DNA of 31,936 nucleotides from Selaginella moellendorffii (lineage: Eukaryota; Streptophyta; Lycopodiopsida; Selaginellales; Selaginellaceae). Under the pieces are notes generated by a model. It was not told the origin of the DNA, searched no databases, and was given only the letters and a program-made list of their open reading frames with translations. The stretch's first letter is position 1, and every line of letters starts with the position of its first letter. Shown here in pieces: positions 19,710 to 28,280 of this stretch. The stretch is from positions 238,895-270,830 of the forward strand of contig NW_003314279.1 in the NCBI RefSeq assembly GCF_000143415.4. The letters run 5' to 3'. The position numbers were made by a program, and so were the translations under genes.

Positions 19710-22149
19710 ATGGCGGCGGTCCCGTTCCCGGCTGGATCGGCGGTGAATCTCGCCCCTGAGGCGTCTCCAGCGGCGTCGATCTCACTCGTGGTGCCGTCAT
19801 GCAATCTTCGATCCCCTCGGCATTTTCTTGGCAGAGCATCGCTGCTCCACAGCTACCGCGAGCGCCGCCCAGCGGCATTCCGATCCAATGCCGCCAGGGC
19901 CGAGGTCTCTGTGCGATCGCAGCAGCCGCTGGACGTCACGCCCAGGCCGACCGTGCTCGTCACTGAGAAGCTGGGAGAGGCCGGCCTGGATCTCCTCCGC
20001 AAGGTAGCCAACGTCGACTGCTCCTACAATCTCTCCCCCGAGGAGCTCCGGGCCAAGATTTCCCTGTGTGACGCGGTGATCGTGAGGAGCGCTACCAAGG
20101 TCACAAAGGAGGTGTTTGAGGCGGCCAATGGAAGGCTAAAGGTCGTAGGGAGGGCTGGCGTTGGGATCGACAACGTCAACTTGCAAGCCGCCACCGAGAA
20201 GGGCTGCCTGGTAGTGAATGCTCCCACGGCAAACACTGTGGCAGCGGCCGAGCACGCCATCGCTCTCCTTGCTGCATTGGCCAGGAACGTCGCGCAAGCA
20301 AACGCTTCTGTCAAATCAGGTAAGATCTTTGTGTAGCATTTCTTTTCTTTTCTTTGCGTTGTTTGATTGTGTTTGTGTTTTGCTGGATGCTCCATCAACC
20401 TTGTTCTTGCGCACGAGTGCTTTAGAATCGTTGCTTTGCTTGATAATGTCTTGCTGACTTTGTTCCATTGTTTGGAATCATTAGCTTTGTTTGATCTTGT
20501 CTTTCTGACTTTGCGCCATGGTTTAAAATCACTAACTTTGCTTGATCTTGTCTTGGTGACTTTGCTCCATCGTTTGAAATCATTAGCTTTGTTTGGTCTT
20601 GTCTTGCTGACCTTGCTCCATTGTTTACTAAGTTCTACTCTCTTGGTCTAAGCAGAACTAACACGAGAGTCGTTTCTTTATTTTTTCTGTTTCTCCAGGG
20701 AGTTGGCAGAGAAGCAAGTACACGGGCGTTTCTCTAGTAGACAAAACCATCGCCGTCATGGGATTTGGGAAAGTGGGATCGGAAGTTGCTCGAAGAGCCA
20801 AAGGCCTGGGCATGCACGTGATTGCGCACGATCCGTATGCTCCCGCCGACAGGGCCCGCGCGATTGGAGTGGAGCTCGTTGGCTTCGACGAGGCACTGGC
20901 TCGAGCCGACTTTATCTCGCTCCACATGCCGCTCACGGATGATACCCGGGGCATTTTCAACGACGAAACTTTTGCGAAGGTGAAGAAGGGAGTTCGCATC
21001 ATCAACGTCGCGAGGGGCGGTGTCATTGACGAAGCTGCGTTGATCAAGGCACTTGACAATGGCACTGTGGCTCAGGTAGATCTTACTTATTTGTTCAAGA
21101 GAGAGAGAGAGAGATTTGACAATCGTTGGTGTTTTTTTGTTAGGCTGCTCTCGATGTGTTCGAGCAAGAACCGCCTGCAAAGGACAACAAGGTGGTCCAG
21201 CACGAGAATGTGATAGTTACTCCCCATCTAGGTGCGAGCACGGTAGAAGCGCAGGTTAGCAGCATCCCAACTTCCATGGCTCACCTTATCATCAACTAAT
21301 CAAAATGGAGTTTGTAGGAAGGCGTGGCCGTAGAGATTGCTGAGGCTGTCGTTGGCGCGTTGCGTGGAGAGCTTTCCGCTACTGCGGTGAACGCTCCAAT
21401 GGTTTCCTCCAAGGTATGCTAATCTCTTTACTGCTTTGCTCGACACTCAATGCTTGCAACTCCAGGTTTTAACCGAGCTTGCGCCGTATGTCTCACTGGC
21501 CGAGAAGCTGGGAAAGCTAGCCGTGCAGCTGGTAGCCGGCGGCGGCGGAGTCAAGGACGTAACCATCAGCTACACGTCCGCCCGGTCCCCGGACGATCTA
21601 GACACCCGGCTCCTCCGCGCGATGATCGTCAAGGGCCTGGTGGAGCCAGTGTCGAACGCCTTCATCAACCTCGTGAACGCGGACTACGTCGCAAAGCAGC
21701 GTGGCATCCGGATCAGCGAGGAGAGGCACCCGGCCGAGGGGGGGAGCACGCAGGCCCAGCCGCTGGAGAGCATCGCGGTGAAGATCTCCAACGTGGAGTC
21801 CAAGTTCTCGAGTGCAGTCTCCGACGGTGGAAGGGTGGCGGTGGCGGTGGCGGGCAGGATCAAGGACGGGCTTGCACACCTCTCGCAGGTGGGGCAGTTT
21901 AGCATGGACGTGAGCCTGGAGGGATCGGTCATCCTGTGCAAACAGGTGGATCAGCCGGGGATCATCGGGAAAGTTGGCGGGCTGCTGGGCGACGGGAACG
22001 TGAACGTGAGCTTCATGAGCGTGGGGAGGACTTCACCCAGGAAGCAGGCGGTGATGGCGATTGGCGTGGATGAGGAGCCGAGCAAGGAAGTGCTGCACAG
22101 GATCGGGGCCATCCCGGCGGTGGAGGAGTTCGTGTTTCTCAAGCTCTAG
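19710..22149 (+). CDS. PGDH: D-3-phosphoglycerate dehydrogenase, plastidial
   Basis: First step of the phosphorylated serine pathway: oxidises 3-phosphoglycerate to 3-phosphohydroxypyruvate with NAD. Five exons (19710-20319, 20699-21075, 21144-21254, 21318-21413, 21466-22149) give 625 aa. The first 75 or so residues are Ala/Ser/Arg-rich with few acids, typical of a chloroplast transit peptide; the enzyme begins about [17 protein letters not shown]. The Rossmann motif GFGKVG is at 225-230, the catalytic Arg in [10 protein letters not shown], Glu at about 338 in FEQEP and His at about 357 in TPHLGAST. A second substrate-binding-type domain follows, and the last 75 residues form an ACT domain ([15 protein letters not shown]) used for feedback control in this family. 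Intron 1 carries a tandem repeat. The downstream reductase starts only 163 bp after the stop. Confidence 0.96.
20433..20630 (+). repeat. 51-bp tandem repeat in PGDH intron 1 (about 3.9 copies)
   Basis: Copies start at 20433, 20484, 20535 and 20586, with core GCTTTGTTTGATCTTGTCTT followed by CTGACTTTG..CCAT. Identity between copies is roughly 80-90%. Because 51 is a multiple of three, one plus-strand frame stays open across all copies and reads as a 17-residue Leu-rich periodicity, but it is intronic and has no start in context. Its T-rich nature may help it serve as an intronic splicing or enhancer sequence. Confidence 0.9.
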
Positions 22150-22312
22150 GAAGCTTTTTCTGTCACAGGAACCTCTGGAAGATCATCGCTCAAGCGAAGG
22201 GAATGAAAGTTCTATTCATTGTCCAGCATTGACAAGGTTTGAAAGTACTAAATTCCTGGTTACTGATCATTTTTGTGTGAGTGAGAGCCAAGGTCCAGTT
22301 TAGGGTCATTCC

Positions 22313-23631
22313 ATGGCGATGACGAACGAGAAGGTGTGTGTCACCGGCGCTTCTGGTTTCCTGGCATCTTGGCTCGTGAAGCGGCTATTGGAGGAGGGAT
22401 ATCACGTCGTCGGGACTGTGCGCGATCCAGGTACATACAAACGAGAAGAAACATAGTCTAATTCTCTTGTTTGTGATACTAGACGATGCGAGCAAGACTT
22501 CCCACCTGTGGGAGCTTCCAGGGGCGAGAGAGAGGCTGGAGCTCAAGAAGGCCGACCTTGTCACGCAAGGGGCCTTTGATGATATTGTTCAAGGCTGCCA
22601 TGGAGTTTTCCATGTCGCGGCTGCCGTGACTTTCACCTACAAGGAGGATCCACAGGTAACTTTGCTTTGACTCCTTCGATTCGGTCTAGTCTTTACTGGT
22701 TGTTTTTGCTTTCGGTTCTTCTTCCAGGCCGAGATTGTTGATCCATGCTTGCTTGGAACTCTAAACGTGCTCAATGCCTGCAAGAGATCCACGACAGTCA
22801 AGCGAGTGGTGTGCACGTCATCCGTGGCTGCTGTTCGCGTGAGGAACGACTTCAAGCCCGATGACGTCTTGGATGAATCGGTGTGGAGCTCCCCAGACTG
22901 CTGCCGTGAGACTCAGGCAAGTGTCTTATTTCCAAGGGACCAATTCTTAAAAAGTTTTTGAAGTCTAGATGTGGTATGGTCTGGGAAAGACTCTATCCGA
23001 GCAAGCAGCACTCGAGTTTGGGAAAGAAAGCGGCATAGATGTGATCACAATCGCTCCCAGCTTAATCGCTGGAGAACTTCTCTCGTCCAGGCCCACCGCA
23101 AGCGCTGCCGATATTCTCCGGCTGCTCCAAGGAAAGCCTTTCTATATCGGAAGAAAAAAAAGAGGACGTTTTTGAGATTCCAAACACATTGCAGGAGCCA
23201 AGCAGTGGATGGATCACACTGGACACGTCCATCTCGACGACGTTGCTCAAGCTCACCTCCTCGCCTACACAAATCCCAAAGCCAGTGGAAGATACGTTTG
23301 CTCTGCTATCAACATGAGTGCGATCGAGCTCGCCAGCTTCATGTCCAAGAGGTATCCCAAGCACAAAATCGCCTCTACCGACGAGTAAGATCACGCAAAC
23401 AAAAATTTAGTTTTCTGCCGCTGTTTTATACCCATTCCTTTGCTTTCTTGCAGGATCGAGGTCCGGTGGCCGGCAAATTTCAAGGGATTCAGCTCCAGAA
23501 AGCTTCAGGACGACCTTGGGATCCAATTCAAGTCGCTGGAGCAAATGTTCGACGATTGCGTTGAGAGCCTGGAACGCAAGGGCCTCTTAGACGCAAGTAA
23601 GAGTAGATCGCTTGGCTCATTTCCTTCTTGA
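22313..23631 (+). CDS. Cinnamoyl-CoA reductase / tetraketide pyrone reductase-like SDR
   Basis: An extended short-chain dehydrogenase/reductase using NADPH. Six exons can be joined (22313-22430, 22483-22655, 22728-22916, 22969-23131, 23195-23384, 23454-23631; 336 aa). The nucleotide-binding motif [20 protein letters not shown] is at 8-27, TVRDP ends the second strand, and the catalytic YxxxK reads YGLGK at 163-167, with the usual TSS upstream. The true CCR signature NWYCY is absent, and the wording is closest to TKPR1/DRL1, as remembered. That reductase acts in sporopollenin precursor synthesis, so a spore-wall role is possible but unproven. Two introns are unusual: one GC-AG and one whose donor reads GA; the latter would impair expression if correct. 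Co-directional with PGDH, 163 bp downstream. Confidence 0.85.
22917..22968 (+). other. GC-AG intron in the reductase gene
   Basis: After ...GAGACTCAG the intron starts GCAAGT and ends TCTAG, 52 bp, and joins ETQ to MWYGLGKTL in frame. GC-AG is the commonest non-canonical intron type; GCAAGT is its usual donor. Confidence 0.8.
23132..23194 (+). other. Intron with GA donor (GA-AG) in the reductase gene
   Basis: Frame continuity (LLQG joined to [15 protein letters not shown]) requires splicing after CTCCAAG, but the next bases are GAAAGC instead of GTAAGC. No GT lies nearby upstream, and the only downstream GT (23168) would leave an intron of 27 bp. Either a GT to GA mutation has broken the gene, or a rare non-canonical site is used, or there is a sequencing error. 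Confidence 0.65.
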
Positions 23632-24220
23632 TCCAGGTAACGCAAGTGTGGCATGTATGGCTAGCAAAATAAGCACTATAGTCATGATTGAAGCACTATA
23701 GGTCCATCTTTACTGATTCTCCAGCTTTGCCAGCTCCAGGAGGAGCAAAGAGCGCTATTAAAAAAATTTAATTACAAAACCATATCAATCAATGAGCATG
23801 AAAACACACCCAATCGGCTGATTTGATGAACTTGCTCCTGATGTGAACTATGAAACTGTGAGTGGTCTTGATGCAAGCTCCAGACTGGTCACACCTGATA
23901 AGAGAACCTGATGAAACTCCACCGACGAGCGAACAATATGAAAGCAAGCTCTAGACCGGTGTAATGAAAACCTGATACGAGAATGAGATGAAAGTAAGCT
24001 CCAGACTGATGTAATGCAAACCTGACAAGAGAACAAGATGAGAGCAAACTCCATATCAGTGGAGGCCCTGGCATCTCAAGGGCCAGCGTGCTAACGGAGC
24101 ATGGTTAGCTAGAGTTTGGTAGATTGAATCAAATAGTTATAGAATCTCAAATTTTATATAATTTAAATCACTGAATCTTTACATCATCTATATCCACGTA
24201 ACAATTTTGCATGCGACGGG
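23632..24220. other. Intergenic stretch with a 50-bp tandem repeat
   Basis: No gene recognised between the reductase and the RAD54 fragment apart from the repeat listed separately. The minus-strand open frames here come from the repeat itself. Confidence 0.6.
23868..24060. repeat. Degenerate 50-bp tandem repeat, 3-4 copies
   Basis: Unit starts TGAAAGCAAGCTCCAGAC and continues GTGTAATG.AAACCTGA. Copies start at 23939, 23989 and 24039 (the last partial), with a longer diverged copy from about 23868. Non-coding; no spacer/repeat alternation, so not CRISPR-like. Confidence 0.8.
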
Positions 24221-24325
24221 GGCTGGGTTAAGTTGTCTGGAAAAATGTTTGTTCTAGCTCGTCTACTGGAGAACCTACGGAAGAAAACAAACGATAGGAT
24301 CGTGCTTGTATCGAATTATACACAG
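24221..24325 (+). pseudogene. Orphan exon fragment of a RAD54-type SNF2 helicase
   Basis: The plus strand reads GGWVKLSGKMFVLARLLENL followed by RKKTNDRIVLVSNYTQ. This is the start of the second RecA-like lobe of RAD54, the recombination translocase (SGKM..L..LL..L....DRIVLVSNYTQ). Nothing before or after matches RAD54: the next codons read HLLILGISPLLP, and the helicase motifs V-VI are missing. About 33 residues of a protein of some 900 are left. A fragment carried by a transposon, or a remnant of a deleted gene, are both possible. Reading frame and residues are well conserved, so the transfer may be fairly recent. Confidence 0.75.
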
Positions 24326-24863
24326 CATCTTCTCATCCTCGGGATCAGCCCTCTTCTTCCCCTGTTTGTGCAAAATCCAAGCGAGTTTCGACATCGCCCA
24401 TTCAAGAAACTTAAATCCATGCTGCCCATTTAAATGCGAAAGATCGAAGAGAAAGGAGAGAGAATCGTGTTTACATATGGGCGATTGAGCAAGAGCTTCC
24501 TGAAATCTCTACAAATCGATGCCACTCCCGGGCTGGAGGCGGCGGTGGCGCCGATGATGCCAAGATCATCACAGCATTTGCGCTGGTCGCCGGGGAGGAC
24601 CAACTCATCAATTGGCCCGAAAGACCCAATGCACTCCTCATCGCGATCTCTAGTAGTTCACTGGCAAACAATCTTTCCTCCGATCTCGACGAACCGGGAA
24701 CCAAATTTGAAGAGCGGCAAAAACCCGGGATTTCAAATCAAAACCTTTTGCCACGTAGGCGTCGCCAAGATTTTTAACCCCCTTTTGCTTAACTTTTATG
24801 TAAAAGGCAGTGAATAGTATGTAGGTTTGGATTAAAGGAAAGGGTTTTTTCACTAGTGGTGAG
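24326..24863. other. Unassigned stretch with open frames, no gene recognised
   Basis: Between 24500 and 24760 all three plus frames have long open stretches because of GC content. One reads DDAKIITAFALVAGEDQLIN and looks protein-like, but it has no start, no recognisable family and ends in a stop near 24773. I do not call a gene. Confidence 0.4.
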
Positions 24864-25643
24864 ATGAAAAGCAAAGATTTTTCTGGACTGTTGGTTCTTG
24901 CGGACGCTGCAGCCTTGCAGCCAAGTTTTTCGAAGACATTTATCCTGAGAAGGAAGCGGTCTCCACGGAAATCCATGCTCTGGAGGGCTCTACTTTGGTT
25001 CACGGCGGATATGAGCACCAGCGAGCCCGATTCCAACGGCAAAAGACGAGTGATTAACCAGGAAGCTGGGCAGCTACACGAGAAGAAACGAAGAAAGGTG
25101 GTGGTCATGGACGAATGTCAACAACTGGGACAAAAGGTAAAGAAACTTAAGATGGGCGATCGAGATTGCGGTTCAAGGACTGATGAGGTGAAAGATTCCT
25201 CGTCCTCGGGTGAAGATGGCGCGATTCAGCCGGCGGGAGACACCAAGAAAACGAAGTGTCACAAGTGGAGACCCCGGAAACGCGAGGATCCTCTCGTCAC
25301 CTGCGATCCATCTCGCTGGGCTCTACTATTTGGCAAGAAGCTGACCGCCAGCGACGTGAATAGCCTGCACAGATTGCTCATCCCGGTCAAGTACGAGTCG
25401 ATGCTCCCGAATCAAAAGGTTCTCGTGGAATTTGTGGACGAAGAGGGCGGAGTTTGGGAGCTCCGGTGCAAGAAAGGGAAAACTGGGAGCCTGATCACAA
25501 CACACTGGATTCATTACGTGAGGGAGCACTCGCTCAAGGAAGGAGACACCGTTTGTTTTTACAAGAAGGTTTCCTCGGCTGATCCTAAGTTTGGAATCTC
25601 ATTTGCTAGAACTTCTGGAAAGGCAAAAGGTCATTCACACTAA
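24864..25643 (+). CDS. B3 DNA-binding-domain protein
   Basis: A single-exon frame of 259 aa with a plant B3 domain at about residues 150-252. The domain reads LFGKKLTASDVNSLHRLLIP, then VLVEFVDEEGGVWELRC, THWIHYVREHSLKEGDTVCFYK and FGISF, which follow the B3 pattern (L..SDV..L.RL.IP, W..R, W..FV....L..GD.V.F). Basic clusters KKRRK and KWRPRKRE precede it as likely nuclear signals. It would bind DNA as a transcription factor; subfamily (LAV/RAV or REM-like) not decided. The start is uncertain: ATG 24864 gives the longest frame, ATG 25011 (MSTSEPDS) gives 210 aa and is where the acidic/basic hydrophilic leader begins. A different frame over 24905-25058 also reads like protein, which casts doubt on the first 49 residues. 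Its stop overlaps the reconstructed stop of the opposing pseudogene. Confidence 0.7.
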   Translation: MKSKDFSGLLVLADAAALQPSFSKTFILRRKRSPRKSMLWRALLWFTADMSTSEPDSNGKRRVINQEAGQLHEKKRRKVVVMDECQQLGQKVKKLKMGDRDCGSRTDEVKDSSSSGEDGAIQPAGDTKKTKCHKWRPRKREDPLVTCDPSRWALLFGKKLTASDVNSLHRLLIPVKYESMLPNQKVLVEFVDEEGGVWELRCKKGKTGSLITTHWIHYVREHSLKEGDTVCFYKKVSSADPKFGISFARTSGKAKGHSH

Positions 25644-26900
25644 AGTTTGGGCCGCCTGGGTTTGAGAAAGATGTCAGCGTTAGCCCCCTTGGGGAAGAAC
25701 AATCCCGGTACGGAAGCGTCCCCCTGTTCCGTGCAAAACTTGGAGAACTTACTGGGGCGGTCTCGGAGATGGCCATGGAGTAGTCATTCGCGGAGATCAG
25801 ATTCCCGTTTACTTGCTTCGCGGCTCCACGGTTTTGATGCACACTCAAGCCCTCGTCGGCCTTTCTTGTATGATCAAGCTTGCGACGGAGATCCGAGACG
25901 AGGCCTGTCAACTTTGCGACTGTGACGTTGTACGGAGGTAACTTGTTTTCCAGAGCAGTGTCCGGATCACTGCGTCCTGGCCGGCTTGGATTCCCATCAA
26001 TCCGGACAACCAACTGTTTTGAAGAAACAAAGAATCTCTTGAAAATCTTGTAATTCTTTGTTACATTTCGTGCTTGAATGCCAGTCACTCGATTGCTCGA
26101 ACCTACGAGCGTGTTAAGGCCAATGTACGGTATCACATATGCAGCAATGAGAAAGTTTGCGTCGTTTTCGTACGGATCAAACTGCAAAGAACCACCATCA
26201 ACTTCGGTGTGATTGTAAACGAGAGCCTTGCTGATGAGGGAATTCCACACTCCAGCATTGATGTTTAGCAGGGACCGACAAATCGATTGTTTGTCCAGCT
26301 TATCATGGATTGCCCTGTGTGAAAACAACTTTAGAAAAAAAGACTTGAGAGAAAGAAATGTTAACTACCTGATATGACCTGTAGATTGGAGCCTAAGTTC
26401 TTTGGCAACATGCTCCATTCGTGTAGAGAGTTGAGCTTTGCGGCCTCCAATAGGCGGTGGCCCCTTCTTGGCAAGCTTTGTATTAACTTTGTCAAGCCCG
26501 TGGCCAAATGCTCCATGGAGGAAGAACACGGCTTGGAGATAGTGAACGTTGAGAGCAAGGTTGATTCAATCGACATCGCTGGAGGTGAAGTTTACTGGCG
26601 GCAGTGGTGGTGGGCACAAAGGTGGTGGTGGCTGTGGTGGTAGCATTGGAGGCCGCAGGAATGGAAAGGAGGGCCATGGAAAGTGCGGGATGATGTTATA
26701 CCACCAGGGAAGTCCATCGTTGTCATCTTTTGCAAGTGATCTTGAGAGCCGGTTCAGTTAAATTTGATAGGCTTTCCAGAGCTCTTGGAAATCCCGGCTC
26801 GTGTTGTTGGATGCTTGGGATATTTCGAGTGCTTTCGATGGTGCTGTAGATCGACAAGAAATAAATCGAAAGCAGCAGCAGCAGTGCCAGACGACACTTG
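25640..26900 (-). pseudogene. PCC13-62-type desiccation-related protein pseudogene
   Basis: The family (ferritin-like fold, extracellular, desiccation-induced in resurrection plants) is recognised by LNVHYLQAVFFLHGAFGHGLD, KKGPPPIGGRKAQL, FDPYENDANFLIAAYVIPYIGL, LPPYNVTVAKLTGLVSDLRRKL and LFFPKGAN. A hydrophobic Leu-rich leader and a Pro-rich segment precede it, but no ATG is in frame with them. Exon 1 ends at 26369, a 54-bp GT-AG intron follows, and exon 2 starts at 26314. Lesions: TGA at 26566-26568 inside the first helix, a +1 near 25751 and a +1 in a C5 run (25720-25724); with both shifts allowed for, the frame ends in TAG at 25640-25642. Family metal-ligand-type Glu positions (LEYLEAEFF, QEVGH) read H/Q/V and QSTGH here, so decay or loss of metal binding also shows at protein level. 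Confidence 0.85.
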
Positions 26901-27142
26901 CTTCATCACGAGTTCGTTGTCCACCTCTCTGGGTTCTCTAAGTTCAAAGAAACTTTCTTGAAAGAACGGGGACGTGGAGAACACTTCCTCTTGTTAGACC
27001 AAGTCGGCTTCAAGGAATTTGGGGATGGATGATCGATTGAAGAACTCAAGTGAGAACCTAGAAACCCTTTAGAAAACTTTTTAACCACCTTTTTGCTTTG
27101 TTCCTTATTTTAAAAAAAAAATTAGATTAAAACTTACCTGAA

Positions 27143-28280
27143 TTACCAATAGTCTCTACAAGAGCACGTCCCATTGTCAAAGTGAAGCGACTTCTTGCTG
27201 TGATACGAGAGCAAGCACTTCTTTTGCTCGTCCCACGTCGTGAAGCATGAGAGTGGTGTCTGGAGTGTATCCCGCCTTGGCCATCTCCGACCTCAGCCTC
27301 TCCAAGATCTCCGGAGTTCAAGCATTCGTCATGTCTCCCGTGAAGGACTCGTGGACTCTTCGCTTCACCGCGATGGAGCTCAAAGCCGGCTCCTTCCTGA
27401 TGTTCTTCTTGTACATGAGCCTCCCGATCTTGGCCCCCTCGTCCTTCTTCCCGACTTCGTCATAGAGATTCGACAGCACCACGTACGCCACGGAGCGATC
27501 TGGCATGAGCTCCATCAAGTGCTCGGTGGACTTTCTCGCTCGCTCCACGTCCTTGTGAACTTTGGAGGCTCCCAGCATCGTGGAGTGGATCACCTGGTCC
27601 GGCTTGAGAGGCGCAAACTTTTCGGCATTGTCGAGCTTCCCGGCACTGGCTATGAGGTCCACCATGCAGTAGTAGTGCTCGGCTCATGGGGAGATCGTCG
27701 GGTACTCGTGGAGGAGCGACACGAAGAGCTGGACACCGTCTTTGACAAGGCCACCGTCGCTGCAAGCTGAGACGACGCTGACAAAAGTAACATCGTTGGG
27801 AAGCTTGCCTTCGTGGTTCATCCGCCGAAAGAGTCAAAGAACTTGGTCCACATGACCGTGCCGAGCGAAGGCCGATATCATCCCGTTCCAGGAGATCATG
27901 TCCGGCAGTGGCATTTTCCCAAACATCTTTCTCGTGAGTACCAGGCTCCCCAACTTTGCGTACATGTTTAGAACCGCGTTGGCCACTGTCATCTTGCTCT
28001 CCAGCCCGGTTTCTCATATGCGATCATGGAGTAGCTTTCCTTTGGCAAGTGAGGCCTGTGCTGTGCAATTCAAGAGAGCAGCAATGAAGGAGATCACGTC
28101 CGCCATGAACCCGTGGAGCTGCATTTGGTGGAAGAGCAGCAGTGCCTCGGAGGAGAGCCGAGGCTGAGTGGCGTAAGCTGTGATCATCATGTTCCAAGAC
28201 ACATGGTCTCGAGCTTTCATGGCTCGGAACACCCGGACGTGTCATCGGTGCTCTTGCAGCTCCTGTACATGTCGAGAATT
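27143..28280 (-). pseudogene. DYW-type PPR protein pseudogene (5'-truncated)
   Basis: PPR proteins of this type edit C to U in organelle RNAs. One frame carries PLS-type repeats (VFRAMKARDHVSWNMMITAYA; NAVLNMYAKLGSL; MPLPDMISWNGMISAFARHG; NDVTFVSVVSACSDGG), the E region (EHYYCMVDLIASAGKLDNAE; AYVVLSNLYDEVGK) and VHESFTGDM, then RLRSEMAKAGYTPDTTLMLHDV. Four in-frame TGA codons interrupt it at 28014, 27834, 27684 and 27318, each one transition from CGA. A -1 near 28235 and a +1 at 27232-27234 (GTGGGAC) shift frame. After the latter the text is DEQKKCLLSYHSKKSLHFDN, then GTCSCRDYW and TAA. The DYW domain has lost about 60 residues between YHSKK and SLHF, including the zinc-binding CxxC region, and its catalytic HSE is HSK. 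The 5' end with most repeats is gone. Confidence 0.9.

Noticed and set aside
20367-20651. A 94-codon Leu-rich protein gene
   Set aside because: It lies in PGDH intron 1 and is produced by the 51-bp tandem repeat; no promoter or conserved start.
21450-21902. A 150-codon Gly/Arg-rich protein overlapping PGDH exon 5
   Set aside because: It is a frame-shifted shadow of the GC-rich ACT-domain exon; the PGDH frame has clear family motifs.
23868-24060. CRISPR-like array
   Set aside because: The copies abut each other as a degenerate 50-bp tandem repeat without unique spacers, and the DNA is clearly eukaryotic.
25720-25760. An extra intron (GTAAGT...CAG, 29 bp) restoring frame at the end of the PCC13-62 copy
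   Set aside because: It would splice in frame, but 29 bp is too short for an intron, and the segment itself reads VLQVLHGTG in another frame, matching the family. Two one-base insertions fit better.
27318-28016. Stop-codon readthrough, selenocysteine or RNA editing to explain the TGA codons
   Set aside because: The frame also has two indels, a large DYW deletion and no 5' end; C-to-U editing creates stops rather than removing TGA. Pseudogene decay explains all of it.
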